Origin: Lycocorax pyrrhopterus obiensis
Taxonomy: Eukaryota; Chordata; Aves; Passeriformes; Paradisaeidae
Direction of reading: 5' to 3'
Assembly (NCBI GenBank): GCA_014706295.1
Contig: JACSVZ010000002.1
Coordinates: 109,380,930-109,444,929, forward strand
Length of the DNA stretch: 64,000 nucleotides
This document shows, one piece after another, positions 13,101 through 24,900 of the stretch; positions within the stretch are counted from its first letter, which is position 1, and every line of letters begins with the position of its first letter. A program made the translations under genes and the position numbers. Under the pieces are notes generated by a model. It ran no database searches. It was not told the DNA's origin and worked only from the letters and a program-made list of their open reading frames with translations.

Positions 13101-14540
13101 AGAGAAAACACCTCTGAGGCACCGGTAAGCAGAGAAGCACACCCCATTCCCAGCTGGGGAATGGACCTATTGCAAAGTAGAGCTGCTTTCCTTTTCTAAC
13201 TCCAAAGGGAAGACCAGCAGCCATTTTCCAGCTCCTACCCCATCATTGCAGCAGCCCTGCAGATGCTGAGGATGCTATTTTCAGCCATTTACCAGCAGGT
13301 GTGACTCAAGACCCTGTTATTTAAAAGCGTACAAAGGCTAATTTAAAGTGGGAACTGTCTTAGTAGTACTGCAGCCATGTACCATGGATGCAATTCACCA
13401 GCTCTCCGCGCTTTTCATTATTTCCTTAATTTCCCGTACCCTTTCCACCTAATAAGCTTAATATAAGTATTATGAAGCCTCAGTCCACTTGCACAGCCCA
13501 AGACTTTTGTACAGTACCAGCACCCATCTACTCTGAGCAAATATGCACTTTCTGTCTCTGTGCCCTTCCCCAGCATTTTTCTCACCTACCATGGCATTTC
13601 TGGGTGAAGAAGTCTATTGCTTTCAGCTGATACTGTGAGTTTCTCTCATACTTGCCTTTATTCTATTTAGGTTCAAGCAACCTAACCATGAGAAACAGGA
13701 CACAATATTGGGCTGGAAGACATTGAGAAACCTCAGGTCAAATTTTCTAGTATGAGCTCTGTAATGGACTCCCAAAGATAAATGCCTGTCTAAATAGGAT
13801 GCAAGTATAGCCCCGAGAGATGAGACTATGAAAGCATCTTATTTACTTTACATAGACAGTGTCAGCAATCTGATGCTCTGATAAACTGAAGTGGAAGAGC
13901 AGCCTCCATCTATCCCTCAGTAGCATGGCCCAGCTCACTTTTATATTCGTCTAGGGCACACTGACTGTTTATATTCTCATATCAAATCAATGGAAATACA
14001 TAGAAAAAAAAAACAGGGGATGTCCCAAAATATTTGCCTGCTACCTCAAATGGAAAACCAGGTAAGTAAAGTGATTAAACACATCACCTTTAGGTACGCT
14101 GGAGCTGTCCTTAACCCACGCCAGGCAGCAGTTTTCCTAATGATTCCCATTAGCAAATTATCCTCCCAAAGAGGGCATGCTTGGGGCAGCAGAAGACCTG
14201 TGCTGTCCCATTCCACCCCAGACACCATTTCCAACTGCATGTGCACAGGCAACCTTATGCAACAGCAAGTTTTCACCTGCCAGGATGCAGCAAACACATT
14301 TCAGATGAGGCAAATGCCAAGTGTCTTTATCTATAGGCTGAATGTGGTGGCTGACATAAACTTTCATAGACATATAGAATGTTTGAGGGAAGGGAGCAAG
14401 AATCGCTTTAGACACACAGATTCAGGCTTTGGTGATGATTTTGGTGTGCATGTGCTACAATTAAGGATTAAATTTGTAAAATTTTACAATGCAGCCTGTG
14501 ACAGCAAAAGGGATTGTACTGCTAAGTACATTTAAGTTCC
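10198..14540. other. Intronic sequence without recognised genes
   Basis: No gene, RNA or identifiable repeat can be supported. There is an open frame of 181 codons at 13990-14535 on the plus strand with no recognisable domain. A short tandem ctcctataag duplication lies near 12209-12228. Confidence 0.55.
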
Positions 14541-14702
14541 CTTTTATTAGCGCTCCTTCCTGTTCCAACTTCCTTTCCTCTACCTCTAATGTTCTTTATT
14601 TTCTTCCAATCTTTTTTTTCCCTGCCCTCTCCTATCATTCTTCTTCCCCCCACCACTTCTCTCGTGTCTTTCTGCTCCTCCTTCAGCCTCTTCTCCCACA
14701 TC
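14541..14702 (+). repeat. Pyrimidine-rich low-complexity tract
   Basis: About 160 bases are dominated by C and T on the plus strand (runs such as cttcctttcctctacctct and tcttcttccccccaccact). Such tracts are common in introns and can adopt triplex structure. It is not next to a splice site found here. Confidence 0.75.
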
Positions 14703-16510
14703 TGAAAGAGCAGTGTTGCTATAACTAGTCACACTTAGGTTTGCTACCTGACAACAGCTAGCAAAGGAAAACCATGAAGCAGGAAGAGAGCTGCTATTTC
14801 GAATCTCTCTATCAGCAGATGCTTTAGCCAGAAGATGCAGCAAAAAATAGGATTGCCTTAGGAAGGTGAGCGAGCACCAGATGGGAGGAAGGGAAAGAAA
14901 GCTGAGAGATTTAAAGCCGTTCTGTAAGATCACACTACCTGAAGTTCAAAGACCACAGTGGATTTATTTCCCATACATTTCAAATAGCAAGTGACAGATT
15001 TGCAGCATTTTATCATTCATATTAGGTTCTGATATGATTAGATGTGGCACATGAATCTGGTTGCAGCAGGTGTTAAGATATGTATGAGAGGCATTTCTTC
15101 ACAGGTTACTGTACTGAGCTATAATTTTTATTTCAGACATACGCATGCATGCAATTATTGTTAAGAAACTATATATGTTAAACTTCTACAGTATAGTATT
15201 GCACTGAAAGCCAGATACATTAAAAAATGGCACCTTCCTAAGTATCCCTGAAACCTCCAAGTTAGCAGTATTACTATAATATATTATCCCTGGGAAAAGT
15301 CAAACTTCAACAGGAAAGAGAACTAACTTTTCAAACAGGAAAGTGAACTTTTCATACAACATGTGCATCAGAACTGCTCCTTTGAACATATGTAGACAGA
15401 AATTAAGTTAAAAGTTGAAAAAAAATTGTGATAGCTTGAGGACACTCAGACAAAAGGCAGTTGTGTTTAGAATCTGACCTATCAAATTATCACAGACATC
15501 CTATTCCTTTATTTGTCTGGAGAGCAACCCAGCTGAAGATCCAAGCCATCACCAGATCCTATCAGCCACTATGCACCACACCCATTCTCACCTAAATATC
15601 TTACCAGCTAGCAAATGACCATGATGTATGAAGTGCAAAGCATCCAGGTTAGCCATCAAATCCCATATATTTAGTGCTCAAGAGAAATATAAGAAGCACT
15701 TCGGATTTGGCACACATGATCAGGAAATTTCCCAAGTAGCAAGTAAGGAATTCCAATGTGTTGTCTCTAATAGCAAAAGAATAGACCTACACTTTGGGTG
15801 TTGTGCATTCATGTGCCACTCATGAGCCACTGTCACAGTCTGTAGTAGACAGGCTATTTGTGAGCTCCATAATCCAGAAGAAAGTTCATTCCAAATCAGG
15901 CTCATTTAACTTGCTATATAACAAGGGCTGAAACCTCATTTATGCACCTGCAATGCAAAGTAAAACTTTAATCCCTGACTAAAAAGTAGCTTTGTGTTGT
16001 AAACGAGAAACAATTAACATTCAAATGTACAATGCTGCTCACTGTTTTCTCATCTTTTGCCTCTATTTCCCTAAAGGAATTTGTTGTTTTCATCCTTTCT
16101 TCTGAATACGACATCCCAGTTCCTACCTCTCAAATAACCAGCTTCTGTGACACTACTCTCCCTCCTCATAAAAACAACTTTCTCAGCTTTCTGAGTTGCC
16201 TCAGAAAGGTTTGAGTTTCATTTCCTTTTATGCCTGTGCATGGTCATACTACAGATACATATATATAGAAACAGTAAGATAATACTACTTAACATATAGT
16301 GGTCTAAGCACTCACCTGTTGCCTAAGCAACAAATAAATTAACGTGCAAAAAAACCCCACTACTTCTTCTTCATGCTGAGATATAGGGAACATGTATTTC
16401 AAATTACCTAATGAAACACACTATGAAGAAAAGCAAATTCTAAATGAAAGCACAGAATGGGAAAAAAGACAAGGCAATGCCACATTTTCTGTACAAAAGG
16501 AGAGCCTTAC
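14703..16510. other. Intronic sequence leading to the NOL4 exon donor
   Basis: This is AT-rich sequence immediately downstream, in the transcript, of the exon ending at 16511. Nothing else is recognised. Confidence 0.6.
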
Positions 16511-16643
16511 CATCCTGCTGGCCCTGGAGGTTCTGAGGACTTTGCATTCTCTCCTCCAGATTTGAGCTGAGGTCGGAGTTCACAGCTGACATTCTAGTTG
16601 AGTCACTCATATCAAACTCATCACTTTCTATAGAACTTTCATC
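16511..16643 (-). CDS. NOL4: NOL4 internal coding exon (fourth in window)
   Basis: This 133-bp exon encodes 44 residues (DESSIESDEFDMSDSTRMSA through SPQNLQGQQD) plus one base, so it ends in phase 1. The acceptor is ctctatttgcag before GATGAA; the donor is GGATG followed by gtaagg. The peptide is acidic and serine-rich, and probably disordered. It distinguishes NOL4 from its paralogue NOL4L, whose corresponding segment differs around the MSDST motif. In NOL4L the major protein begins at the equivalent MSDST methionine, so residue 12 here is a plausible start for a short NOL4 isoform (inference from the paralogue). A longer open frame around it continues past the GT donor and is not coding. 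The following exon, expected to continue with acidic Asp/Ser residues, was not found between 1 and 16510. Confidence 0.94.
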
Positions 16644-17016
16644 CTGCAAATAGAGACATGTCAGAAGACATAGTACACTGCTCACATTATATGTGCAGTT
16701 CATTCTCTTCCCATTTGTTTCACTCACACCTGGCGTGGAGTGTAATCATGCTAAATATTTGTGTATGCAAGAAAACAAGCAGAGCACATCAAGAAGAGGA
16801 AGGAAAATACAGCATTTATGTGGTGTGATAATCTGACAAATGTAATTTGTTCAGCTAGGAGGAGACTACATAGCAGTTCCATGGTATTTTCCAGAAAAGG
16901 ATTGGTAACTAGAGACCCCACACCAAGTCCTTGTTATTCAAATTTGGCTGAGGAGACCTCCGGCCTGAATCCTTTACCTTTCTCACATGGAAGTCGGTAA
17001 CCCTGTGAACGACCAC
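16644..17016 (-). other. NOL4 intron, short stretch between exon and LTR
   Basis: Apart from the branch-point and acceptor region of the exon at 16643 (ctctatttgcag), no feature is visible before the LTR begins. Confidence 0.65.
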
Positions 17017-17605
17017 TGTCCTGGTTTGGGCTGGGAGAGTTAATTTTCTTCTTTGTAGCTGTAACAGTGCTGTGTTTGGATTTAGTATGAGAATAATGTT
17101 GATAACACACTGATGTTTTGGTTGTTGCTAAGTAGTGCTTACTCTAAATCAAGGACTTTTCAGTTTCCCATGTCCTGCCTGTGAGCAGGTGCACAAGAAG
17201 CCAGGAGGGAGCATGGCCAGGACAGCTGACCTGAACTGGCCAAAGGGATATTCCATACCACAGAGCATCATTTCCAGTATATAAACTGGGAGGAGTTGGC
17301 CAGAGGGGGCCAATTGCTGCTGGGAGACTGGCTGGGCATCTTTCAGTGGATGGTGAGGAATTTTATCTGGCATCACATGTGTTTCTTGGGTTTTATTCCT
17401 CCCTCTCTCACTCTCCTTTCATTACAATTAGTAGTAGCAGCAGTAGTAGTATATTTTGCTTTGTTTAAATTATTAAACTGTTTTTATCTCAACCCCTGGG
17501 TTTTTACTTTTTTCTGATTTTTCTCCCCCATTCTAGCAGAGCAGGGAGAGGAGTGAGCAAGCCACTACATGGTACTTAGTTGTTGGCTGGGGTTAAACCA
17601 CAAAA
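17017..17605 (+). mobile_element. Solo LTR of an endogenous retrovirus (ERVL-like songbird family)
   Basis: The segment begins tgtcctggtttgggctggga and ends with ggctggggttaaaccaca, the terminal sequences of an LTR family I recognise as very common in songbird genomes. I assign it to ERVL-like elements with moderate confidence. Inside are a TATA box (gtatataaac at about 17277-17286), an interrupted AGT/AGC trinucleotide stretch at 17428-17450, and an ATTAAA polyadenylation-type signal near 17472. It is about 590 bp long with no internal viral genes next to it, so it is a solo LTR left by recombination. The right end is degenerate (accacaaaaa), and I could not find a clear target-site duplication. 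It lies in the NOL4 intron, antisense to the gene. Confidence 0.85.
17275..17290 (+). promoter_or_regulatory. LTR TATA box
   Basis: The stretch agtatataaactggg inside the LTR is a canonical TATA element in the U3 region, directed rightwards, antisense to NOL4. Whether it is active is unknown. Confidence 0.6.
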
Positions 17606-19587
17606 ACTCCCAGGAAGATATTTCCAAATGGCAACCTGACCTAGTAAGAATCCACGACCAAATTTCCTTGGCATGATGTCACATTTACACTGTGTTTAAA
17701 GAAGCATCTATGAAAATTAGAAAGCTTATAAAAGTTCTGAGCATGGTCATGACAGTCAGGGGCAAATAAAAGCAATATAATCACAGGAGAATCACTACAA
17801 ATATATTCTACATTATACATCTTTAATATGATTTATCCATCAAGTCCAATTACAGAGCATTTAACTAGGGATGATAAAAAGGGCAAAAAGTAAAAATCCT
17901 GATCATTACCCCCATTTGTAAAAGTAAAACAGTTTTGGACCTAGTCCAGAAAATATTCAAATACGTGTTTGACTTCAGTTGCTTCAGTCCCACTGAAGTT
18001 CACACATCCACTCTTGGGTTAGAAATTAAGTATCCACAAGTCTTGCTCTGTAAATGGCTGAGGCAATGTACAAACCTAAGGCAATATATCTTCAGTAACA
18101 ACTTTTCTGAGATGGTTACTCCTATTCAGAAGAAAAGTACTTTAAAGAACTTAGAGAAAAATATGGCAAATAATTTTGTATGCCCTGAAGATGTTTGAAA
18201 TATTTTTCCAAATAATTTTTTGTTACATTTTTTTATCAAAACAGGATAAGACAGGATTCTGACTATTTTTCTGGGTTGCTCCCCAGAAGTGGCCTAGAAA
18301 AATAGCAACCTTTAGAATATGATTTACTGTGTACTTGTTGTCAAGTGGATTCTACAGATATTAATATAGCTGCTTGCTTCTTTCTGAGTGCTAGACCCTT
18401 AAAACAGTTCCTCCCCTGGGTCTCAGCAATGTTTCCAGTTTGCATGGACATTTCTCTCATTTTCAGAAAGCAAGTTCCCTGCAGTAATGACTCATGTTAA
18501 ATTAGGATGAAGTACTGCAAATGCCATTCAGGAGCAAGAGTGGGACGACACACAAGGTGAGGCTGTTCTGCACTGCCACAGCAGGACAATGACAAATAAG
18601 GAAATAAACATATCTTGTTCTCAGGGACTTGTAAAAAAACAAATGGAAAAGTGAAGGCTTCTCTAACAGGCACCTGTCTGTCTTGCCTTACATAAGGTAG
18701 GAGCACCTCAGTTACAGAAGCAGCAAACACCCAAACACTGCCCTCACAGATGAACCATGGTGCCCACCAGCCTCCTGCCCCAGACAGACAGGGCCAGGGC
18801 ACATGCCAGATGGTTCTGAGGTTTAGGGAAAATGCACTCTGCTTGTTCAAAGAGCAAGGTAAGAAAACAAACTCCCCCAGACCTTCTGGATTGCTGTGTC
18901 TCTGTTAAAACACAGGGGTATTTCTCATGGAATCCTGCAGGAACCAGCAAGCAGCAGCTTACATACTTCAGTTCTGAGGTTAGGAAATTTGATGGGCTCA
19001 CAGAAAGGGAGCTCTGGCTGACGCTTGCATAGTTATAAAACAACACACATAGGCAGCCTCTGTTTGCCTACAGCACTGCAGAATACCTCCACCTCACTTC
19101 CCAAACTGTGTAAACGTTTATCTGAATCTCCATGGACACATGGGCATGGGAGCCAAAACTGAGAACCACTGGCATCTTTATAGCAGCTGCAGCACAGCTC
19201 TAAATTCCCACACCGTGGTGAGTTCTCCTTTTAGATGAAGCCTGTTTCCCCTCTCATCAATGGTCTCAGCTTAAAAATGTTGAATTGAGGACGAGAGAAT
19301 TAGGAGGCTTTCAATCATTGTGCTAGCTAGCAGTGGGATCCAAGTTTACTCCTGTCGCAATTCCACACCTTCCCCCAGAAAGAATACAGATATGATTGAT
19401 TAAATCTTTCCTACAAACCCAAGCCTGTTTTTTAAGTGCATGAAATAGTTTGAACCAGAAAGCTTGCTACTTTGTACTACAACATTTTCACTGTCATTTT
19501 GTTCTCAGGGCAACAAATGTACAGCCCGGGGGGAAAAGAAAACCTTGGCAGAACTCTGCTTTGAGGAAAGACATGAGGATTATCTTG
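17606..19587 (-). other. NOL4 intron, no recognised feature
   Basis: No exon, RNA gene or known repeat can be supported in this stretch. Short open frames occur on both strands with no recognisable domain. Confidence 0.6.
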
Positions 19588-19741
19588 AGAACTTTCCTTG
19601 TGCCCACTCTGCCCTGGAAAAGTCATTATTACTAAAATACACAAAAAATTACTTTCATAAATCCAGAACTTTCCTTGTGCCCACTCTACCCTAAAAAAGT
19701 TATTATTACTAAATCATATAAAAAATTACTTTCATAAGTCC
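19588..19741 (+). repeat. Tandem duplication of a 77-bp unit
   Basis: Two directly adjacent copies, 19588-19664 and 19665-19741, both begin agaactttccttgtgcccac and both end with ttactttcataa/gtcc. They are the same length and differ at nine positions (about 88% identity by hand alignment), mostly transitions. The unit is not a repeat family I recognise. Confidence 0.92.
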
Positions 19742-21260
19742 ACTGCTGCAGGCATTTCATACACAGTAACAACAGAGCTGCAAAACCAAGCTGGGCAAGA
19801 AAATACCAAGCAATGTTAAATCCTGCTGCCTCCATATCATTGCCACTGGCTGGTCTAGATGAAAAACTGGTTTAACAAAAAATTTCAGTTACCAGACCAG
19901 AAAGACTACACCAAAACATTCAGGCTACAGAAGCTCTGCCGCATGTGGTCCTGATCCAGCATGAGTGCTTGACCTTGTTGTGGAAGTAGTAATTCTCAAA
20001 GGGAAAAGGTGTAGAAACCAAGGAGTCCTTTAATTCCTAAGGCTACTGCAGAATAAAGCCTCTTCTCTCCTGCTGTTTGAAACCCTGCTTCCAGATCCCT
20101 GAAATAATCAGGAGACTCAATAGGAAGAAAAGATGACCAGGCTGTATTTATGCATGAAGAACTTTGAGTTTGGGATCTCTCCCTACACCCTCTGCAATTA
20201 AAAAAAAAAAAAAAAAAAGCCCCAAACAAGAAAAAGGCCAAACAGAAACAAGGATCCTGATATTTGTAGAAGAGTGATGAAATCACCATTGTAGGGAGTG
20301 TTGAATAATTGATGAAATCTCTATCAGTAGCCCATATCTATTTATTGGGAAAAAAAATCTGGTTGACTCTGCACAAGTCAGAAGTCAGTCAGGGTCTTGA
20401 CATAATCCAGCTGCTAAGGTTGTTTTTGAAGGCTTTCTTTATTAAAAAATATCTTGTAGTTGGATGGAAAGACACAATGCAGAACTGATTTTTGGCTGGC
20501 ACATAGCTGAGCTTGTATTTGGCAGCTTAAATGGTAAATGAACAAACTTCTAGCAAAATGAGGTTACTACAAACAATTTGGTATGTGCCTGTCAATTGAT
20601 GAAGCACTTCTTAAGATCTGGGAAAACTCTAAATAAATCAGAGAAAGCAAACAATCTTTGAGAAGAAATAAATACAATTCAACCCAAATTCTCTATGAAG
20701 AAGCTTGATTCTCAGTCTTCTTCTCTTCCTTCTTTTTTCTGCCTTTTTATTCAAAATTTCAAAATCAACTCCTACTCTTATTTTTAGGCTTTTTGCCTTA
20801 AAGATTTCAACTGATGTTGCCAGGACTTTCATCTCTGTCAGTAAATTGTGATGCATTGCGGTTGCTAACCTTGAGAACACCACGGCATTCATTTCAGCTG
20901 TTGATGGTGTTGGTTTCTGGAAGTAGACAATGGAAGCCACTGCTGGGCACAGAACTAAGTCTCGAGTGAACATGCTGCCCCCATCCCCCTTTCCACTGGT
21001 CCAGCAAAAGAGCACCGCCAGGCAATTCAAAGTACAGCTCACTACCCCCAGTCATAGAAGGGCCACAAGTCATGATATTTTCTCTCAATCTGATTGCTTG
21101 AAAACAACCCTGCCTTGGCTTCAGACTGACTGTTTTAGCAACAAAATTATAAAGATGGGATCAACAATCATCTTCAATTCAGTTTCCTAGCTACCTCAAA
21201 GACAAGTACAAAATAACACAGGAGAACAGAAAACCAAACTTAAAAGTTTTCAGGTTTTAC
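19742..21260 (-). other. NOL4 intron, contains A19 run
   Basis: The stretch contains an A homopolymer at 20200-20218 and otherwise unique-looking sequence. Open frames of up to 134 codons on the minus strand (20638-21042) have no recognisable domain and are not flanked by convincing splice sites. Confidence 0.6.
20200..20218 (+). repeat. Poly(A) run of 19
   Basis: This is an uninterrupted A19 preceded by gcaatt. It could be the tail of an old retroposed copy, but no parent transcript is recognisable upstream. It may be a simple homopolymer. Confidence 0.7.
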
Positions 21261-21373
21261 CTCATCTTGCTGTGAGTTTAGTAGCTGCAGCTTCATGTGT
21301 TTCATATAAGCCATAGTAATGGGCATGTTGTAATCAATCATACTGGTCACCAAAGTTGGAGGTTTTCCATTAT
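21261..21373 (-). CDS. NOL4: NOL4 internal coding exon (third in window)
   Basis: This 113-bp exon completes the split Asp codon (G from the previous exon plus AT here) and then encodes 37 residues, starting NGKPPTLVTSMIDYNMPITM and ending LQLLNSQQDE. The acceptor is a run of T followed by gcag before ATAATGG; the donor is GATGAG followed by gtaaaa. The frame is open throughout and leaves in phase 0, so it joins directly to the GAT-initiated exon at 16643. The peptide is methionine-rich and moderately hydrophobic (MPITMAYMKHMKLQLL), suggesting a short helix, and is highly conserved in the family. The exon sits 510 bp from its upstream neighbour and 4.6 kb from its downstream one. Confidence 0.95.
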
Positions 21374-21883
21374 CTGCAAAAAAATAGTTATCATGCATTA
21401 TACGTTAATTGTGGAGGCTATGTCAGCCTACTCTGCAGTCAAAGTCAGATTGTTATGTCATCTAGCTCCAGCTTTTGCATTTTCAACTGCTTGTAGGCTG
21501 TACAAATGGAAGTCTCGCAAAGAAAAAGGAAAACCAAGCTCAAACCCTGAAAACTGATGAGTTCTTCTTCCCTAAATTACTGGAGCCCATATACCCTATC
21601 TATTCCTTATGCTTAAGCTCCCATACAAACATTTCCATAGCGAAATAAATTATTTCCTCCAGATAAAATCATCTTTCTATTGAGCGTGCAGATGGTATTA
21701 CACTCCACCCTTAAGTGAAAGCAGAAGATTCACTACCTTCCAGCTTAAGTAAATGAGATGATCTGACTTACTGAACTGTTACAATCTACCAAATTTATAT
21801 GAACTCTCACTTAAGCTAGGAAAATAAAAATGGGTATTAGAAATAAAATTACTTTACATCCCACTACTTGACACTAAAACTAC
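21374..21883 (-). other. Short NOL4 intron (510 bp)
   Basis: This intron joins the phase-1 donor at 21884 (AAAG, gtagtt) to the acceptor at 21373 (ttttttgcag). It contains no other feature. It is the shortest intron visible here. Confidence 0.93.
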
Positions 21884-21995
21884 CTTTATGATCCGCTCCA
21901 TCTGGGTTTAAATGCATTCTTTTCTGGCACTCTGAGCAGCTCATTAGAAATCGTGTCACCGCTTCTCTCGGTAGGAAGGCATAGGTCTCTGAAAT
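21884..21995 (-). CDS. NOL4: NOL4 internal coding exon (second in window)
   Basis: This 112-bp exon encodes 37 residues (ISETYAFLPREAVTRFLMSC, then SECQKRMHLNPDGADHK) plus the first base of a split Asp codon. The acceptor is attaatttcag before ATT; its pyrimidine tract is weaker than that of the upstream exon. The donor is AAAG followed by gtagtt, an acceptable but non-optimal 5' splice site. The upstream end is phase 0, matching the phase-0 donor at 32406, and the downstream end is phase 1, matching the exon at 21373. The peptide holds two closely spaced cysteines (SCSEC) followed by basic residues, a strongly conserved part of NOL4. Only 510 bp of intron separate it from the next exon, in contrast to the 10 kb intron upstream. 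No stop or frameshift is present. Confidence 0.95.
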
Positions 21996-24900
21996 CTGAA
22001 ATTAATAACAAAATATAAGTGTTATTTTGTAAGCTGATTGAGCATGATTTAACAGACCTGATCATCATATTTCCAAATAAGGCACATTATCTTTTAATGC
22101 CAGGAAGCACAAAGAAAGCATGTTCTGCATACTATGTAGGATTTCAAGAAACATCTCTCCAATCTTCCTACTTATCATCTAATGGCTACTAACAGTTGGT
22201 ACTGAAAAAAATTCCACTTATATCAAAAAGGGGGTTGTTTTCTGTTTACAATTCATTTCAAATACCTTTCAGCAAAAAAGATTCATACATAACAACTATC
22301 CCACTGTGGAATGGTATCAAAAAAGGTTGAAGAGAGACCTTTTTCAATAGCCAATGCCAAAAAAAGAAAGCGCTTGTCTTACGTGTTCTACGTATTTTTG
22401 TTGTAACAATACATAGACAGATACAGGACTTGATGTATTAGCAGCAATGAAGGTTGCCTTACTATTTTAAATTTGTACTTGAATGTTTTGTGAAAATATT
22501 CTTCAAAAGCTTGTGGTTTTATACTTTGGAGTACCTACGTTATTTTTACTAATAGTTAAAGAATTTGTGAACCAGTTGATTTTAGAGACTCTGCTTTACC
22601 TGGCAATATCTTGAAACAACAGATTTTAGTTGTTTCTTCAATGTCATTGATTCTAACCACATGCTCACAAGCAGGCACCAGACAGACTTTTTTCACTTTT
22701 GAAAGGGGAGAGGAAGAAGCAGTTGTTGCTGGTTTTAAAGATTGCATTCCCCCCACCCCAAAGGATGCACCTGTCTTTGTAGACATTTTGCCTTGCTGAA
22801 AAGGACCTGGAGGCTGGTGCCAAGCTGAAAATAAGCTAACAGTGTACTCTCTGATCACAGACAAACTACATCTCATACTTTACGTGTATGGCCAGCAGAT
22901 CAAGAAAAATTATTATCCCTCTCTACTCAGTGCTGCTAGGAAAGCAGCTGGAATAATGTGCCCAGGTTTCCTCTTGCAGTTCACAGCTCCCCCCCACACT
23001 TCAGGAAGGCTGCTAAGAATCAGGAGATGACTCTGAGCCAGGCCATCATAGCAGCTGGAACCTAAAAGAAACCTTGAAGGAAAGGTTGAGGGAGATAGAT
23101 TTGTTTCATGTAGGTTATGAGGCCAAGAAAGATCTAAATGTAGCCCACCACTGCCTGAAACGGAGTTTAAAAACTAGAGAAAACCACTTTACAGTGTATA
23201 ACCAGCGACAACAAAGTGGTGTCTTGGGATATTCAAACCAGACATCAGCAGAAACTGTTTCACTCCAGTGCACTGGAGCAGCTTTATCAGATGGCTGGAG
23301 TTTGATGAAAACATCTGAACTTGGATGTTTTCAAGCCAATAAAAGGCAAACGCATGGCTTTTCTGTGATTCCTTATATATGTTGATGCATATGCACTGAA
23401 CAGTGCAAGTGTTGCAATGAATCTCTAGTCTTTCTTTTCCCAACTATGGTGGCTATATCACTATGGAGACAATCCTTAAAGTCCCAGCAAGAGAGATTAA
23501 GAGAGTAAGTTGTTAATCTGCTTGTACTCCCCTACTGTAAAACCTACAGCAGGATTTGATTTCCTATCAAGCACTATGCTGAGATGCAAGTCTCAGTAGG
23601 AAGTGAAGAAGAATGGAGATGGTGTGTATGAAAGTGTGGCTGCAGGAAGGACAAGATAACTTTATTTAACTGGATGTAAATGGGATTGCCTACTGTCCAA
23701 ATCACTTCTGCCCCTCACAAGGGTGCTAAGAGGAGGAATGGTCAGTTTTAATTCTTTTATACTCTTCCACTTGGCTTGTCACCTACTTAACATATGTTGA
23801 ATCTTACATTTCCTAAAACTTCATGAACCAAATTTATCAGTAGCAGTATTTTTGAAAATAGGTGGAGTTTAAATTAGTGTTTGTTGATGTGATGTATCAT
23901 ATCAATACACAGAAATGATGCATTATAAAGTGGGAATGCAAAATATACCATTGTGTTTATAATGTTGGGTTTTAGGTTGTTTATTGTTGTTGTTTTCTTA
24001 TATAACAGAAATCTTATGGGGGGAGAAAAGAATTAGTATAAAACCAAATATTGTTCTGTGATGAAAATTGGCAAAGATTTTTTCTGGGCCTGAAACAATT
24101 TTTCTGAAAATTAAGGCACTAAATAAAGCCACTTTTGAATGGGAGAGCCTACTGAAAATGTATTTTTAGATTATTTTTTCCTGGTTTTCATACCCACAGA
24201 ACAGATGCTTATTTACCTTTCTAAACATGAAAACACTGGCTATACTCATGCTTTATGGAAACTAAAGAAAGAACCTAAAATCAGCTAGAAATTAGTATTG
24301 AAAAAATTGGAAAGTGCACATAGGCAGCAACCTCTCTTTTATAACATTTAACATGTTTAGCACTGCATTGAAATTAATGGAGCTTACCCATGGATTCATT
24401 AGTCACCTGCACTTGATAGGAATGCTCCATTTATTCTAATCAAGCATGTCTGTCAAAATTCCAGTTCTGCTCAAACAAGATGAAATCCCTCCATGGAGAG
24501 AAAGTGAGCTGAGGCCCAGATTTGATAGGTATGCTCCACTGACTATAAGGGAACTGGGTTATATAACTAAATTTGTCCACAAAGCAGATGCTAGTGTCTC
24601 CAACCTCCCACTGCAACACAGTTTTAAGGATGCCCTTCCCCAAATAACTCCAGGTTTCACCAACTTACTCCCCTTTTTATTTAATAATTTGAATCAATCA
24701 CTGACATTCCTAGACTTCAGCCTGTATAAATTGGCATAACACAACAGGAGTCACATTAAAGGAGATACATAAGGAGCATAACCCACAGCAGTCCTCATTC
24801 TTGTTGCCTGAATATATAGAAAAGAAAGCTCTCTCCAACTTTCACTGCCAGAAAGCTCATGAATTGTCTCTCCCCAACCCCACAATTTCACGCCCCCAAC

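Larger units (their letters stand above)
1..16510 (-). other. NOL4 intron downstream of the last visible exon
   Basis: No further NOL4 exon was recognised here on the minus strand, so the intron continues past the left edge of the window. It holds three CR1 LINE fragments in the first 5 kb, a short CR1 3' end near 10.1 kb and a pyrimidine-rich tract near 14.6 kb. The remainder is AT-rich unique-looking sequence. Two moderately long open frames, at 7771-8055 and 13990-14535 on the plus strand, resemble no family I know. Confidence 0.75.

Noticed and set aside
16440..16727. 95-codon minus-strand frame as a complete small gene
   Set aside because: It contains a NOL4 exon with clear AG and GT boundaries. 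The residues outside 16511-16643 are intron read-through.
20638..21042. 134-codon minus-strand frame as an exon between NOL4 exons
   Set aside because: It has no domain, no supporting splice sites, and the flanking NOL4 exons already join in phase without it.
21886..22068. 60-codon minus-strand frame over the second exon
   Set aside because: It is the wrong frame of a NOL4 exon. The correct frame gives ISETYAFLPREAV and joins in phase with its neighbours.
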